Counted from the first letter of the stretch, positions 8,889 to 17,300 are shown. The stretch is DNA of 39,409 nt from Acidobacteriota bacterium (GCA_018971385.1 JAGXAY010000010.1:1-39409), one strand, 5' to 3'. A program made the numbers and translations. The notes: a model not told the origin generated them from the sequence alone.

Positions 8889-8889
8889 T
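8871..8889. promoter_or_regulatory. Candidate operator: AGTGAAC-n5-GTTCACT palindrome in the divergent glucosidase/gdh region
   Basis: AGTGAAC at 8871-8877 and GTTCACT at 8883-8889 form a perfect inverted repeat separated by TCACT. The size (19 bases, centre-to-centre 12) suits a dimeric helix-turn-helix repressor. It overlaps the first codon of the longest glucosidase version and lies 69 bases before the gdh start, so one regulator bound here could control both directions. No regulator gene is adjacent. Confidence 0.45.
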
Positions 8890-8957
8890 CGAAGAACACA
8901 CCACGACCCCGTAGGATCGAACTACCGTCAGCGGTACTCTCCCCAAGGAAGTGGCTC

Positions 8958-10022
8958 GTGAAAGCTCTGTCCGTCATACCCCTTCAGGCCGGGTCCGCCG
9001 CGTTAACGGATGTCGAGGAGCCACCCCTCAGCGACGGACCCATCCTCGTCGAAACGTTGGCGGTGGGAGTGTGCGGAACTGACCTCGAGATTCTCTCGGG
9101 GGCCTACGGGTGGAGTCCCCCGGGCCGAGAGCGGCTCGTCCTCGGACACGAATCGCTGGGGCGCGTCCTCGAGGCTCCCGCCGGGAGCCCCGTCACCGCC
9201 GGTGACCTGGTGGTGGGTATCGTCCGGCGACCCGATCCGGTGCCTTGCGCTAACTGTGCGGTCCTCGAGTGGGACTTCTGCCGTAACGGGCTCTACACCG
9301 AGCGGGGCATTAAGGAACACGACGGATACCTCTCCGAGCGCTATCGCATTACCCCGGACTACGTAGTGAAGGTGGATCCACGCCTCGGACTCCTCGGTGT
9401 TCTCCTCGAACCCACCAGTGTTGTCGCGAAGGCCTGGGAGGAGGTCGAACGGGTGGGGGGACGGGCCCACTGGTCGCCCCGGAGCGTCCTCGTCACCGGA
9501 GCCGGGCCCATCGGACTACTCGCCGCTCTTCTCGGGGTCCAACGCGGTTTCGACGTTCACGTTCTTGACCGTATGGGTGAGGGAGTAAAACCCGACCTCG
9601 TCGCCGCTCTCGGCGCGACCTATCACTCCGGCACCCCGAGCGATCTCGACATTCATCCCGACGTCGTCATCGAGTGCACCGGGGTGGCCACAGTCATTCT
9701 CGACGCCATGGCCACCATCGGTGTCGGTGGCGTGATGTGCCTGACCGGAGTCTCTTCCAGCGGGCACCAGATCAGCCTGGACGAGGGAGCTCTCAACCGA
9801 TCGATGGTGCTCGAGAACGTCGCCGTCGTCGGTTCGGTGAACGCGAATCGCCGCCACTACGAGGCGGCGGCCGCCGCCCTAGCCGCGGCGGATCTCGAGT
9901 GGCTCTCGAGAGTCGTGACTCGGCGAGTGCCCCTCGATCGATGGTCGGACGCCCTTCTTCGTCACGACGACGACGTGAAGGTCGTCATCGAGGTCCAACC
10001 CATCGGCTCCACCTCGCGGTGA
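8958..10022 (+). CDS. gdh: Glucose 1-dehydrogenase (medium-chain, zinc-dependent, archaeal type)
   Basis: A 354-residue medium-chain alcohol-dehydrogenase-fold enzyme that oxidises glucose to gluconolactone with NAD(P)+. The catalytic-zinc motifs are VGVCGTDLEI (Cys39, Asp42) and LGHESLG (His64, Glu65); Cys97, Cys100 and Cys108 suggest a partial structural-zinc lobe. The cofactor loop is VTGAGPIGLLAALLG. The C-terminal LNRSMVLENVAVVGSVNANRRHYEAA is typical of Thermoplasma/Haloferax-type glucose dehydrogenases. The GTG start at 8958 has AGGAAG six bases upstream. The gene overlaps the gluconokinase start by one base (TGATG), so the two are translationally coupled. Neighbours support glucose as substrate rather than threonine or a polyol, though that is inference. 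Confidence 0.88.
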   Translation: MKALSVIPLQAGSAALTDVEEPPLSDGPILVETLAVGVCGTDLEILSGAYGWSPPGRERLVLGHESLGRVLEAPAGSPVTAGDLVVGIVRRPDPVPCANCAVLEWDFCRNGLYTERGIKEHDGYLSERYRITPDYVVKVDPRLGLLGVLLEPTSVVAKAWEEVERVGGRAHWSPRSVLVTGAGPIGLLAALLGVQRGFDVHVLDRMGEGVKPDLVAALGATYHSGTPSDLDIHPDVVIECTGVATVILDAMATIGVGGVMCLTGVSSSGHQISLDEGALNRSMVLENVAVVGSVNANRRHYEAAAAALAAADLEWLSRVVTRRVPLDRWSDALLRHDDDVKVVIEVQPIGSTSR

Positions 10023-10561
10023 TGGACTCCTCACCTCGCGCCGTCGTCGTCATCGGAGTCTCCGGAAGCGGCAAGACGACGGTAGGTCGCGTCCTCGCCG
10101 AACGACTCGGCGCCGACTTCGCGGACGCCGACGACTTCCACAGTTCCGCCAACATCGCCAAAATGCGCAGCGGTCACCCCCTGACCGACGAGGACCGAAC
10201 TCCCTGGCTCCACGCCGTGGGTCAACGCCTCGCGGACTCTCTCGCCGACGGGCGCAGCGTCGTGATGGCCTGCTCCGCGCTGCGGGTGCGCTACCGCGAC
10301 ATCCTGCGCGAGTACGCGCCCGGGGCGTTCTTTCTTCTCCTCGATGCCGACCGACGAGTTCTTCGAGAGCGCGTTGCGGCGCGACAGGGAAGTTTCATGC
10401 CCGCCTCCCTCCTCGACTCCCAGATCGCTACTCTCGAACCCCTCCGCGTCGGCGAGGTCGGGGTGCGCCTCGATGTCGCGGGTCCTCTCGAGGTCACCGT
10501 GAGCGGTGCCCTCGCGGCCCTCGACTCGCCACCCCCGTCCGTCGGGACGACGAGCCCTTAA
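10022..10561 (+). CDS. gntK: Gluconokinase (GntK/GntV family)
   Basis: The 179-residue product phosphorylates gluconate to 6-phosphogluconate. The P-loop is GVSGSGKTT (residues 12-20), followed by the family-specific DADDFHSSANIAKMRSGHPL, DEDRTPWL, and the LID-like segment around RERVAARQGSFMPASLLDSQ. TLEPL near the C-terminus is also typical. Its ATG overlaps the gdh stop (TGATG), so glucose oxidation and gluconate phosphorylation are coupled at translation. Its stop codon overlaps that of zwf on the other strand (TTAA), leaving no room for a terminator. The last 15 residues (PPPSVGTTSP region) run past the usual family end. Confidence 0.93.
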   Translation: MDSSPRAVVVIGVSGSGKTTVGRVLAERLGADFADADDFHSSANIAKMRSGHPLTDEDRTPWLHAVGQRLADSLADGRSVVMACSALRVRYRDILREYAPGAFFLLLDADRRVLRERVAARQGSFMPASLLDSQIATLEPLRVGEVGVRLDVAGPLEVTVSGALAALDSPPPSVGTTSP

Positions 10562-12030
10562 GACCCGTGCCGGTGGCGAGAGCCGGCTTCTGGCAAAGCC
10601 CAGCCGTGCGAGCCCACGATCCGGTGCATCGACTCGGGACCCCACGAACCTTGAGCGTAGGGTTCGACGGGGGGCGGGCTCTCGAGCAGGGGCGCCGCCA
10701 CGCGCCAGAGTCGCTCAATGCCGTCGGATCTCGTAAAGAGGGACTGGTTCCCGAGCATCGCCTCGAGAATGAGGTGTTCGTACGCTTCGAGGTTGTGGGC
10801 CGCCTGGAAGGACTCCTGGTAGTGAAAGGACATCTGGGCCGCGTCCACGTGCATCTTCGGACCGGGCTCCTTCGCGAGAAAGTGAGCGTGAATCGATCCC
10901 GGGTCGGCGAAGTCCACCACGATCTTGTTACCCCGCCAACGGGGAGCACGCGGACCCAGGGGAAAGAGCCGCATGACCGGTTCCTCGAAACCGATAGTGA
11001 TGACTTGGCGACTCTGGGCGAGGGCCTTGCCGGTTCGTAGGTAGAAAGGCACGCCCTTCCAGCGGGTGTTCTCCACTTCGGCCCGCAGCGCAATGAAGGT
11101 CTCCGTCTGAGAGTCCGGGGCCACTCCCCGCTCCTCGCGGTACCCCTCGTACTGTCCGCGCACGACGTGCTCGAGTTGGATGGGGCGCAGGGTCTCGAAG
11201 ACCTTGTGCACCTCGTCACGCAGCGGTCGCGCGTCGAAGGAGGTGGGTTGCTCCATGGCGATGAAGCCGAGGACTTGAAAGAGGTGGCTCACCACCATGT
11301 CGCGAAACGCCCCGGTCTGCTCGTAGAACGCTCCCCGACCCTCGATCGTGAGGGTTTCGGGTACGTCGATCTGCACGAAGCCGACGTGATCGCGGTTCCA
11401 CAAGGGCTCGAAGAGTCGATTGGCGAAACGCAGGGCCAGGATGTTGTCGATGGACTCCTTGCCGAGGAAGTGGTCGATGCGAAAGACCTGGCTCTCGTCG
11501 AAGTGGGCCGCGATGGTGGCGTTCAGGGTCTCGGCCGACTCCAGGTCCACCCCGAAGGGCTTCTCGAAGATCACGCGGGAGTTGCGGTTAAGGCCGCACG
11601 AACCGAGCATCGCCACCATGTCGAGAACCGCCGCCGGAGGAATAGCCAGGTGAAAGAGTCGACGGGAGTTCGGGGCGAGTTCGCTTTCGGCCCGTTCGAC
11701 CTCGCGAACGAGATTGTCGTAGTCGTCGGGGTCCGCCGCGACGAAGGAGAGGGCGTCCACGAAACTGGCCCAGGCCTCACCCTCGGGACGAGCGAGGCCG
11801 AACGAGAGGGCCGACTCGTAGGCGTAGGCGCGAAACTCCTCCGTGGTCTTGGCGAAAGCGGCCGGCGACGAACCAATGACTCGGAATCGTTCGGGAAGAA
11901 GTCCCGCCTCGTGCAGATGAAAGAGACCGGGAATGATCTTGCGCTTCGCGAGGTCGCCGGTCGCTCCGAAGAGGACGATGACGTAGTCCTCCTCGACCCT
12001 GGAATCCATCTGATTAGCGCCCGACGTCAC
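10558..12030 (-). CDS. zwf: Glucose-6-phosphate 1-dehydrogenase
   Basis: A 490-residue enzyme of the oxidative pentose phosphate pathway that makes 6-phosphogluconolactone and reduced cofactor. Cofactor-binding FGATGDLAKRKI is near residues 21-32, the active-site signature RIDHFLGKES is around 183-192, and the substrate-binding KPFGVDLESA and YLRTGKAL are present. It is the last gene of pgi-gnd-pgl-zwf. The GTG at 12030 starts 16 bases after the pgl stop; ATG 12009 (MDSRVEEDYV) is an equally possible start because neither has a clear ribosome binding site. The 3' end overlaps the gntK stop codon tail-to-tail. Confidence 0.96.
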   Translation of the reverse strand: MTSGANQMDSRVEEDYVIVLFGATGDLAKRKIIPGLFHLHEAGLLPERFRVIGSSPAAFAKTTEEFRAYAYESALSFGLARPEGEAWASFVDALSFVAADPDDYDNLVREVERAESELAPNSRRLFHLAIPPAAVLDMVAMLGSCGLNRNSRVIFEKPFGVDLESAETLNATIAAHFDESQVFRIDHFLGKESIDNILALRFANRLFEPLWNRDHVGFVQIDVPETLTIEGRGAFYEQTGAFRDMVVSHLFQVLGFIAMEQPTSFDARPLRDEVHKVFETLRPIQLEHVVRGQYEGYREERGVAPDSQTETFIALRAEVENTRWKGVPFYLRTGKALAQSRQVITIGFEEPVMRLFPLGPRAPRWRGNKIVVDFADPGSIHAHFLAKEPGPKMHVDAAQMSFHYQESFQAAHNLEAYEHLILEAMLGNQSLFTRSDGIERLWRVAAPLLESPPPVEPYAQGSWGPESMHRIVGSHGWALPEAGSRHRHGS

Positions 12031-12046
12031 GGAGGCCCCGCTTTCT

Positions 12047-12733
12047 CTAGTTACTGGCGGTGTTCTCGAACTCCTCGAGAACTCCGGTCTCGTCCGTCCA
12101 GATCAGGGTCCGCGAACTCTCGACCCGACTGGCCGGAATCGCGGGGTCGGCCCGAAGGAGCTGGAGGAGGGCTCCCCGCACGCCCTGGCCGGACACCAGC
12201 CAGAACGTCTCCTCCGTTCGAGCGAGCGCCGGCAAGGTCAAGGTCATCCGGCGCCGCTCCTGGTACACGCCGGTGACGGCCACGAGTCGCCCTCGCTCCT
12301 CGAGAACGGGGTCACCCTCCACGAGGGAGGCCGTGTGCCCGTCCGGCCCGAGGCCGAGGTGAAGCAGGTCGAATCGTTCGGGCAAGAGTGCCGCGTAGTC
12401 GGCGGCCGCGGCGTCGAGGTCACTCTCCTCGACGGGCATCGCCACGACCCGAGGACGGCGCGACCCGAGTCCCTCGAGCAGTCCGGTGAGATTGCGATCG
12501 GGATGTCCGTGGGGCGCCACCCGCTCGTCCACCTGGAAGATGGTGATGCGTTCCCACTCGAGATCCTCGCTCGCGAGGTAACGCCAGGTCAGTAGTGGCG
12601 AGTGGCCCCCGCTCAGCGCCATGACGAACTCTCCCCGTTCGGCCAGCACCTCCCTCGCTCGCGTCGCGATGTGGGCGGCACTGGCCACCGAGAGGGCGTC
12701 GTGGGACGGGAATTCGCGGATATCGGTCGTCAC
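12047..12733 (-). CDS. pgl: 6-phosphogluconolactonase
   Basis: The 228-residue protein belongs to the NagB/DevB-type lactonases that hydrolyse 6-phosphogluconolactone. It shows VMALSGGHSPLLTWRYL (phosphate-binding loop), IFQVDERVAPHGHPDRN and LLHLGLGPDGHTASLV, all family hallmarks in the expected order. The GTG start overlaps the gnd stop as GTGA, so translation is coupled. It sits between the dehydrogenase genes whose product and substrate it links. It could also help hydrolyse unphosphorylated gluconolactone from the nearby glucose dehydrogenase, but that is speculation. Confidence 0.95.
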   Translation of the reverse strand: MTTDIREFPSHDALSVASAAHIATRAREVLAERGEFVMALSGGHSPLLTWRYLASEDLEWERITIFQVDERVAPHGHPDRNLTGLLEGLGSRRPRVVAMPVEESDLDAAAADYAALLPERFDLLHLGLGPDGHTASLVEGDPVLEERGRLVAVTGVYQERRRMTLTLPALARTEETFWLVSGQGVRGALLQLLRADPAIPASRVESSRTLIWTDETGVLEEFENTASN

Positions 12734-13764
12734 GAGACCGGCTTCTCCGCGTGACCACCGAAGGCGGCGCGCATGGCCGAGAGAACCTTGCCCGCGAACT
12801 CACCTTCACCCCGCGAGTCGAAGCGCTGCCAGAGTGCCGCGGCGATTACCGGCGCGGGCACCGACTCGGCGATCGCCGCCTCGAGCGTCCAGCGACCCTC
12901 ACCGGAGTCCGAGACCCGACCACTGAACTCGCTCAGCTCGGGCGAGTTCGCGAGAGCGCTCGCGGTCAGGTCCATCAACCACGAACTCACGACCGATCCG
13001 TGACGCCAGACTTCAGTCACCTCCGCCAGATTGAAGTCGTAGGAGTAGAACTCGGGATGGCGCAGGGGTGTGGTCTCGGCGTCGGCCGCCACGGCGTGGT
13101 GTCCCACGCTGGCGTGCTTCAAAATGTTGAGACCCTCCGCAATCGCCGCCATCATGCCGTACTCGATGCCGTTGTGGACCATCTTCACGAAGTGGCCCGC
13201 TCCTACCGGACCGCAGTGCAGGTATCCCCGGGTCGCGGTGCTCTCGCGCGTCGCTTCACCCGTCGTGGGAGGGGTTCCGTCCTCGCCCGGGGCGATCGTC
13301 GCAAAGAGAGGGTCGAGGCGGGCGAAGATGTCGTCTTCCGCCCCGATCATCAAGCTGTATCCGCGCTCGAGGCCCCAGACGCCCCCACTCGTTCCGCAGT
13401 CGACGTAGTGGAGTCCCCGCTCGGCGAGGGAGCGAGCGCGCACGACGTCGTCCTGGTAAAAGGAGTTACCCCCGTCAATGATGACGTCACCCGGGCTGAG
13501 CAGCTCAGCGAGATCGTCCACCACTCGCCCGGTGATGGCCGCCGGAAGCATGAGCCAGATGGCGCGGGGAGTCGCGAGTTGATTGACGAGATCCGCCATC
13601 GAGGACGCTCCCGTGATGCCGGGTCCCTCCATCGCGGCCACGGCGTCAGCGTTGACGTCGTACACCACGCACTGGTGACCATCTCGCACCAAGCGGTGCA
13701 CGATGTTGGCCCCCATTCGACCCAGCCCCACCATGCCCATCTGCATCGACTTCGTCGTCGTCAC
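12730..13764 (-). CDS. gnd: 6-phosphogluconate dehydrogenase, decarboxylating (short form)
   Basis: A 344-residue enzyme converting 6-phosphogluconate to ribulose 5-phosphate and CO2. GLGRMGANI (residues 13-21) is the Rossmann loop; Asp36 at the end of strand two (VVYDVNAD) suggests preference for NAD+ over NADP+, by analogy with other short Gnd enzymes. IDGGNSFYQDD, CGTSGGVWGLERGYSLMIG and PVGAGHFVKMVHNGIEYGMM carry the substrate and catalytic Lys/Asn residues. Its length matches the short (about 300-350) class rather than the 470-residue class. The GTG start has AGGAGGTG seven bases upstream, and the pgi stop lies within that site. It overlaps pgl by four bases. Confidence 0.95.
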   Translation of the reverse strand: MTTTKSMQMGMVGLGRMGANIVHRLVRDGHQCVVYDVNADAVAAMEGPGITGASSMADLVNQLATPRAIWLMLPAAITGRVVDDLAELLSPGDVIIDGGNSFYQDDVVRARSLAERGLHYVDCGTSGGVWGLERGYSLMIGAEDDIFARLDPLFATIAPGEDGTPPTTGEATRESTATRGYLHCGPVGAGHFVKMVHNGIEYGMMAAIAEGLNILKHASVGHHAVAADAETTPLRHPEFYSYDFNLAEVTEVWRHGSVVSSWLMDLTASALANSPELSEFSGRVSDSGEGRWTLEAAIAESVPAPVIAAALWQRFDSRGEGEFAGKVLSAMRAAFGGHAEKPVS

Positions 13765-13774
13765 GGGCCACCTC

Positions 13775-15403
13775 CTAGTTCTTGCGATCGCGGTAGCGCC
13801 GGATCAACGCGTTCGTCGATGAGTCGTAGTGAAGGTCACTGTCGCTCGACTCCAGGTCACCAATAATCGTGGTGGCGAGAACCTTGCCGAGTTCGACGCC
13901 CCACTGGTCGTAGGAGTCAATCCCCCAGACCGTTCCTTGAACGAACACGGAGTGTTCGTAGAGGGCGATGAGCGAACCGAGGAATCGAGGAGTGAGCACG
14001 TCACCCATCAGCACGTTGGTCGGGCGATTGCCCTCCATCACCCGGTGGGCAATTTCGTGCTCGGGCGCCCCCTGGTCCCGTAACTCCTCGGCGGTGCGTC
14101 CGAAGGCGAGAGCCTGAGCTTGAGCGAAGACGTTCGAGGTCAAGATGTCGTGGTGCTGACCGAGGGGATTGAGGCTTCGCGCGAAGTCAATGAGGTCCAC
14201 CGGCACGATGCTCGTCCCCTGGTGGATGAGTTGGTAAAAGCTGTGCTGACCGTTCGTGCCCGGCTCGCCCCAGTAGATCGGTCCCGTCGGATAGTCGACC
14301 CGCGACCCGTCGAGAGTGACGTGCTTGCCGTTCGACTCCATCGTGAGTTGCTGAAGGTACGCCGGGAGCCGCTTTAAGTACTGGTCGTAGGGCATGACGC
14401 CGACCGTCTCGCACCCGAGGAACTCTCGATTCCAGAGGGCCAACATCGCGTGGATCACCGGCAGATTCTCTTCGAGCGGTGCAAAGCGAAAGTGCTCGTC
14501 CATCGCGTGGAACCCCTCGAGAAGTTCGTAGAAGTGCTCCGGACCGATGGCGACCATGGTCGAGAGACCAATGGCGGAGTCCATCGAGTAGCGACCCCCG
14601 ACCCAGTCCCAGAATCCGAACATGTTGGCGGTGTCGATTCCGAAGGCGGAGACCAGCGCCTCGTTCGTCGACACCGCGACGAAGTGTCGGGCGACGGCGG
14701 CCTCCTCACCGAGTCGCTCAACGAGCCAGGCCCGCGCCGAGCGGGCGTTAGTCAGAGTTTCAATTGTTCCGAAGGTCTTCGACGACACGATGAAGAGAGT
14801 TTCGGTGGCGTCGAGATCGTGGACCGCTTCGACGAAGTCGGTCGCGTCGACGTTCGAGACGAAGCGAAAGGTCATGTCGCGACGGGAGTAGTAACGGAGG
14901 GCCTCGTAGGCCATGACGGGGCCGAGATCGGATCCCCCAATGCCAATGTTGACGACGTTCTTAATGGGTCGACCGGTGAAGCCCGTCCACTCCCCCGAGC
15001 GCACTCGTGACGCGAAGTCGGCCATGCGGCGCAGGACCTGGTGGACCTCGGCGACGACGTCCACCCCCTCGACGACGAGAGAGCGAGTTTCCGGCATCCG
15101 GAGAGCCACGTGAAGAACCGCGCGATTCTCGGAGACGTTAATTCGCTCGCCGGCGAACATGGCGTCCCGTCTCTCTGGAACTCCGGACTCCCTCGCTAAC
15201 TCCAGGAGCAGACGAAGGGTCTCGTCATCCACTCGATTCTTCGAGTAGTCCAAGTAGATGCCCTCGGCCTCGAGGCTCAGTCGAGTCCCGCGATCGGGGT
15301 CACGGTCGAAGAACTCTCGCAGGTGGCGGGCGCCTATCTCCTGAAACGTGCTCTGAAGTTGCTGAAAGGAACGTCGTTGCCGAAGAGGAGCCAAAGTCAC
15401 CAT
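13775..15403 (-). CDS. pgi: Glucose-6-phosphate isomerase
   Basis: A 542-residue enzyme interconverting glucose 6-phosphate and fructose 6-phosphate. [24 protein letters not shown], the PGI signature [14 protein letters not shown], the catalytic MESNGKHV region and the C-terminal signature [14 protein letters not shown] are all present. I place the start at ATG 15403 ([14 protein letters not shown]), preceded by CAGGTGAC; the 46 codons further upstream are open but show no homology and are rich in Arg. It is the first gene of the four-gene pentose phosphate operon, ten bases before gnd. A promoter-like pair lies about 55-85 bases upstream. Confidence 0.95.
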   Translation of the reverse strand: MVTLAPLRQRRSFQQLQSTFQEIGARHLREFFDRDPDRGTRLSLEAEGIYLDYSKNRVDDETLRLLLELARESGVPERRDAMFAGERINVSENRAVLHVALRMPETRSLVVEGVDVVAEVHQVLRRMADFASRVRSGEWTGFTGRPIKNVVNIGIGGSDLGPVMAYEALRYYSRRDMTFRFVSNVDATDFVEAVHDLDATETLFIVSSKTFGTIETLTNARSARAWLVERLGEEAAVARHFVAVSTNEALVSAFGIDTANMFGFWDWVGGRYSMDSAIGLSTMVAIGPEHFYELLEGFHAMDEHFRFAPLEENLPVIHAMLALWNREFLGCETVGVMPYDQYLKRLPAYLQQLTMESNGKHVTLDGSRVDYPTGPIYWGEPGTNGQHSFYQLIHQGTSIVPVDLIDFARSLNPLGQHHDILTSNVFAQAQALAFGRTAEELRDQGAPEHEIAHRVMEGNRPTNVLMGDVLTPRFLGSLIALYEHSVFVQGTVWGIDSYDQWGVELGKVLATTIIGDLESSDSDLHYDSSTNALIRRYRDRKN

Positions 15404-15758
15404 GTCACCTGGGGTCGCTAGAGGGGGGAACCGCTGCGAGGTGTTCGTCCGTGGGGAACGTTTACCACGACGACCGAATCTCCACAAGAATCTTGCGTTG
15501 TCGGGAGTTAACCTTCCGACGCGATTTAGGCCGCTCCTCATACTAGGCCGAGGGGCCTTTCCTCGAGTGACCGCGTCGCTACAACTCCGTGACGCTTCTC
15601 AGGACGGTGAACCGTTCTCGTCGTCGTGTGGAATCTCCGCGCCCTGGCCCGATGGCACTCGCCTTCCCGTGACACCACCACACGGTGACTCGTCGCATGG
15701 CGTCCGGTGCCGAGTGAACTCACACTCGTGAACGACGACCCCCGCCCCCGACTCGGCG
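15404..15758. other. 355-base intergenic region upstream of pgi
   Basis: I see no convincing gene here; several open frames exist but look like unspecific high-GC shadows. The stretch holds the pgi promoter candidate and, at 15711-15728, CGAGTG-n6-CACTCG, which includes AGTGAACTCAC, an 11-base match to the left half of the operator candidate at 8871. This may be a shared regulator site or coincidence. Confidence 0.4.
15459..15487 (-). promoter_or_regulatory. Possible promoter of the pgi-gnd-pgl-zwf operon
   Basis: On the minus strand TTGTGG (complement of 15482-15487) and TAAACG (complement of 15459-15464) are separated by exactly 17 bases, a housekeeping-sigma-like arrangement. They lie 56 bases before the chosen pgi start. 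The hexamers are only partial matches to consensus. Confidence 0.35.
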
Positions 15759-16160
15759 CTACGTCGTACGAGGAAGGTGCGGAACGCCGTTCGCGTCGAG
15801 GGGCCACCCCGGATTATGGGCGACCTCCCACACGTAACCATCGAGATCGGTGAACGCCCCGGCGGTGCCGCCCCAATCCGTCACCGCAGACTCTCGAATC
15901 ACGGTCCCACCCGCACGACGCACCTCATCCAAGATCTCGGCCACGTCCTCCGGGGTCCTGACGTTGTAAGCGAGTTCGAGACCGGGTGCGCCATGTCCAC
16001 CCAGCTGGGTCCACAAGCCAAACACGAGAGAACCAACCTGAAAGAAACACACCTCATCCTCGTGTTGCACCGCTCCCGACCACCCGAGCGACTCGTAGAA
16101 CGCGCGCGACCTATTCACATCAGTGACTCCGAGGGTGATGAGACTGACTCGCTGTTCCAT
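15759..16160 (-). CDS. Glyoxalase/VOC family protein
   Basis: The 133-residue product begins MEQRVSLITLGVTDVNRSRAFYESLGW and has CFFQVGSLVFGLW, LAYNVRTPEDVAEILDEVRRAGG and a C-terminal FTDLDGYVWEVAHNPGWPLD, the pattern of the glyoxalase/bleomycin-resistance/dioxygenase superfamily (often annotated as VOC family protein). Members are small cytoplasmic dimers with one metal- or ligand-binding cavity. The terminal Glu of the metal triad (VWEVAHN) is kept. There is no clear ribosome binding site before ATG 16160. It stands alone between the pgi promoter region and a 293-base gap. Substrate not assignable. Confidence 0.88.
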   Translation of the reverse strand: MEQRVSLITLGVTDVNRSRAFYESLGWSGAVQHEDEVCFFQVGSLVFGLWTQLGGHGAPGLELAYNVRTPEDVAEILDEVRRAGGTVIRESAVTDWGGTAGAFTDLDGYVWEVAHNPGWPLDANGVPHLPRTT

Positions 16161-16453
16161 GGGTTGAGCGTAACTTCGCCAGGGTGACCCCGCCCACTAT
16201 TCTTCGGACCGCATCCACTGACATGGGTCGGCATGGTAGAGGAAGGTGTTGGTGTACCAATGGGTGTTCATGCTCCGCCCCACCTGGCCCAAAGAACGAC
16301 TGACGATGACGAAGAATCGGACGTCCCTGCCGGGAATGGAGGAAGATCGAGGACAACGACTTCTCGGTAACGGCACAGATAGTGTCGCCTTACGAACATT
16401 CACAATCTCGCTAGGTTGGGATTCACAGGTCCGTCATAAGTAAGGAGTCCCTA
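16161..16453. other. 293-base gap before the SRPBCC gene
   Basis: No gene is supported. On the minus strand 16197-16403 is open and its last 24 residues (MNTHWYTNTFLYHADP then CQWMRSEE) look protein-like rather than shadow-like, so it could be the tail of a lost gene, but I recognise no family. The plus strand ends with the ribosome binding site of the next gene. Confidence 0.3.
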
Positions 16454-16978
16454 GTGACAGGTAGCCGGCGCGGACGGACCGTTCGCGAATTTCCGAACGA
16501 GCTCACGATCGTCACGTCCCGTGAGTTTCATGCACCTATGGAACTCGTCTTTGACGCACTGACGATGCCGGCCCACATTCGTCACTGGTGGGCGACCGGC
16601 GGCGACACCATGACGGTCTGCGACGTCGATTTGCGGGTCGGTGGCGACTTTCACCATGTCTTCGTCACTCCCGAGGGAGTCCAATTTTCCTTCCGTGGAA
16701 CGTTCCTCGAGGTGGAGAGACCGTTTTGCGTGGTGAACACCTGGCTCTTCGAAGGGTGGCCCGGCGCGTGGGCCGAAGAACATCACGAACTCTCTGAGGC
16801 GGCCGGAGTGACCACCCTAAAAACAACGATGACGTTTCAAGATCTGGACGGGCGCGCCCACCTGAAAGTGTCACCAGAATCATCCAGCCTGAGTGCCAAC
16901 GACAATGGCCATGACGCGAGTCTCGACGCCTTAGAGGAGTTACTTCACTCCCTCGTGAACTCTCCACCAGCGTCGTAG
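16454..16978 (+). CDS. SRPBCC / AHSA1-like domain protein
   Basis: The 174-residue protein has the activator-of-Hsp90-homologue-1 fold signature: TSREFHAPMELVFDALT, HIRHWWATGG, RVGGDFHHVFVTPEG, FSFRGTFLEVERP and NTWLFEGWPG, followed by TTLKTTMTFQD. Such proteins bind a hydrophobic ligand in a cytoplasmic helix-grip cavity; in bacteria they are often toxin- or stress-related but the ligand is unknown. GTG 16454 has AAGGAG six bases upstream, which decides the start. The C-terminus after residue about 135 (SPESSSLSANDN) departs from the family's usual ending. It stands alone on the plus strand, at the edge of the lower-GC accessory block. Confidence 0.85.
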   Translation: MTGSRRGRTVREFPNELTIVTSREFHAPMELVFDALTMPAHIRHWWATGGDTMTVCDVDLRVGGDFHHVFVTPEGVQFSFRGTFLEVERPFCVVNTWLFEGWPGAWAEEHHELSEAAGVTTLKTTMTFQDLDGRAHLKVSPESSSLSANDNGHDASLDALEELLHSLVNSPPAS

Positions 16979-17160
16979 ATATCGTCACCTTCTTCTGGAG
17001 CCCTGCCACCCAAGCCAAGTGGGAGAAGTAGATCTATGCCGATCCCAACTGCAACAACGCAAAAACATTGCGATGTTGCAGACGTCAATTCCAATGAAGC
17101 CGTAGCGCCATCGAAGTGGGCATTTTGGAGCCATTGACCCGCTCCCATTGACTTAACCAC
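16945..17160 (-). CDS. Possible small membrane protein downstream of an Rhs scrap
   Basis: An open frame of 71 residues starting at GTG 17160, with one hydrophobic stretch CFCVVAVGIGIDLLLPLGLGG. Its start overlaps the stop of the YD-repeat scrap (TGTGGTTAA), the arrangement seen for toxin/immunity neighbours. It overlaps the 3' end of the SRPBCC gene on the other strand by 34 bases. I recognise no family and it could be a chance frame; only position and hydrophobicity support it. Confidence 0.25.
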   Translation of the reverse strand: MVKSMGAGQWLQNAHFDGATASLELTSATSQCFCVVAVGIGIDLLLPLGLGGRAPEEGDDIYDAGGEFTRE

Positions 17161-17300
17161 ATATGCCTGAGATTGGCTGGACGCAGGTCAAGATGTCGAC
17201 CAGAGTGGGGGCCGACCCGTCAGGGTCGTAGGAGTGCGACACCGTGTGCCCCCCATCGTCCCCCGTACTCGTCAGCTCGTTGAAGGAATTGTCGTCGTCC
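17153..17300 (-). pseudogene. Orphan YD-repeat (Rhs) fragment
   Basis: On the minus strand the sequence reads NSFNELTSTGDDGGHTVSHSYDPDG, which is one YD repeat of the same kind as FGELTSTTDGAGNTTSYSYD in the large Rhs gene. At DNA level the plus-strand run GTACTCGTCAGCTC at 17265-17278 recurs at 19369-19382. After the repeat there are about 20 residues (ending ISGICG) and a stop. It has no start of its own and no toxin domain. It lies behind the putative immunity gene of the large Rhs, where displaced older Rhs tips are usually found. Confidence 0.55.

Noticed and set aside
12751-13866. A 371-residue plus-strand frame opposite gnd
   Set aside because: It mirrors gnd and the pgi end; composition is shadow-like (His, Arg, Val rich) and there is no ribosome binding site.
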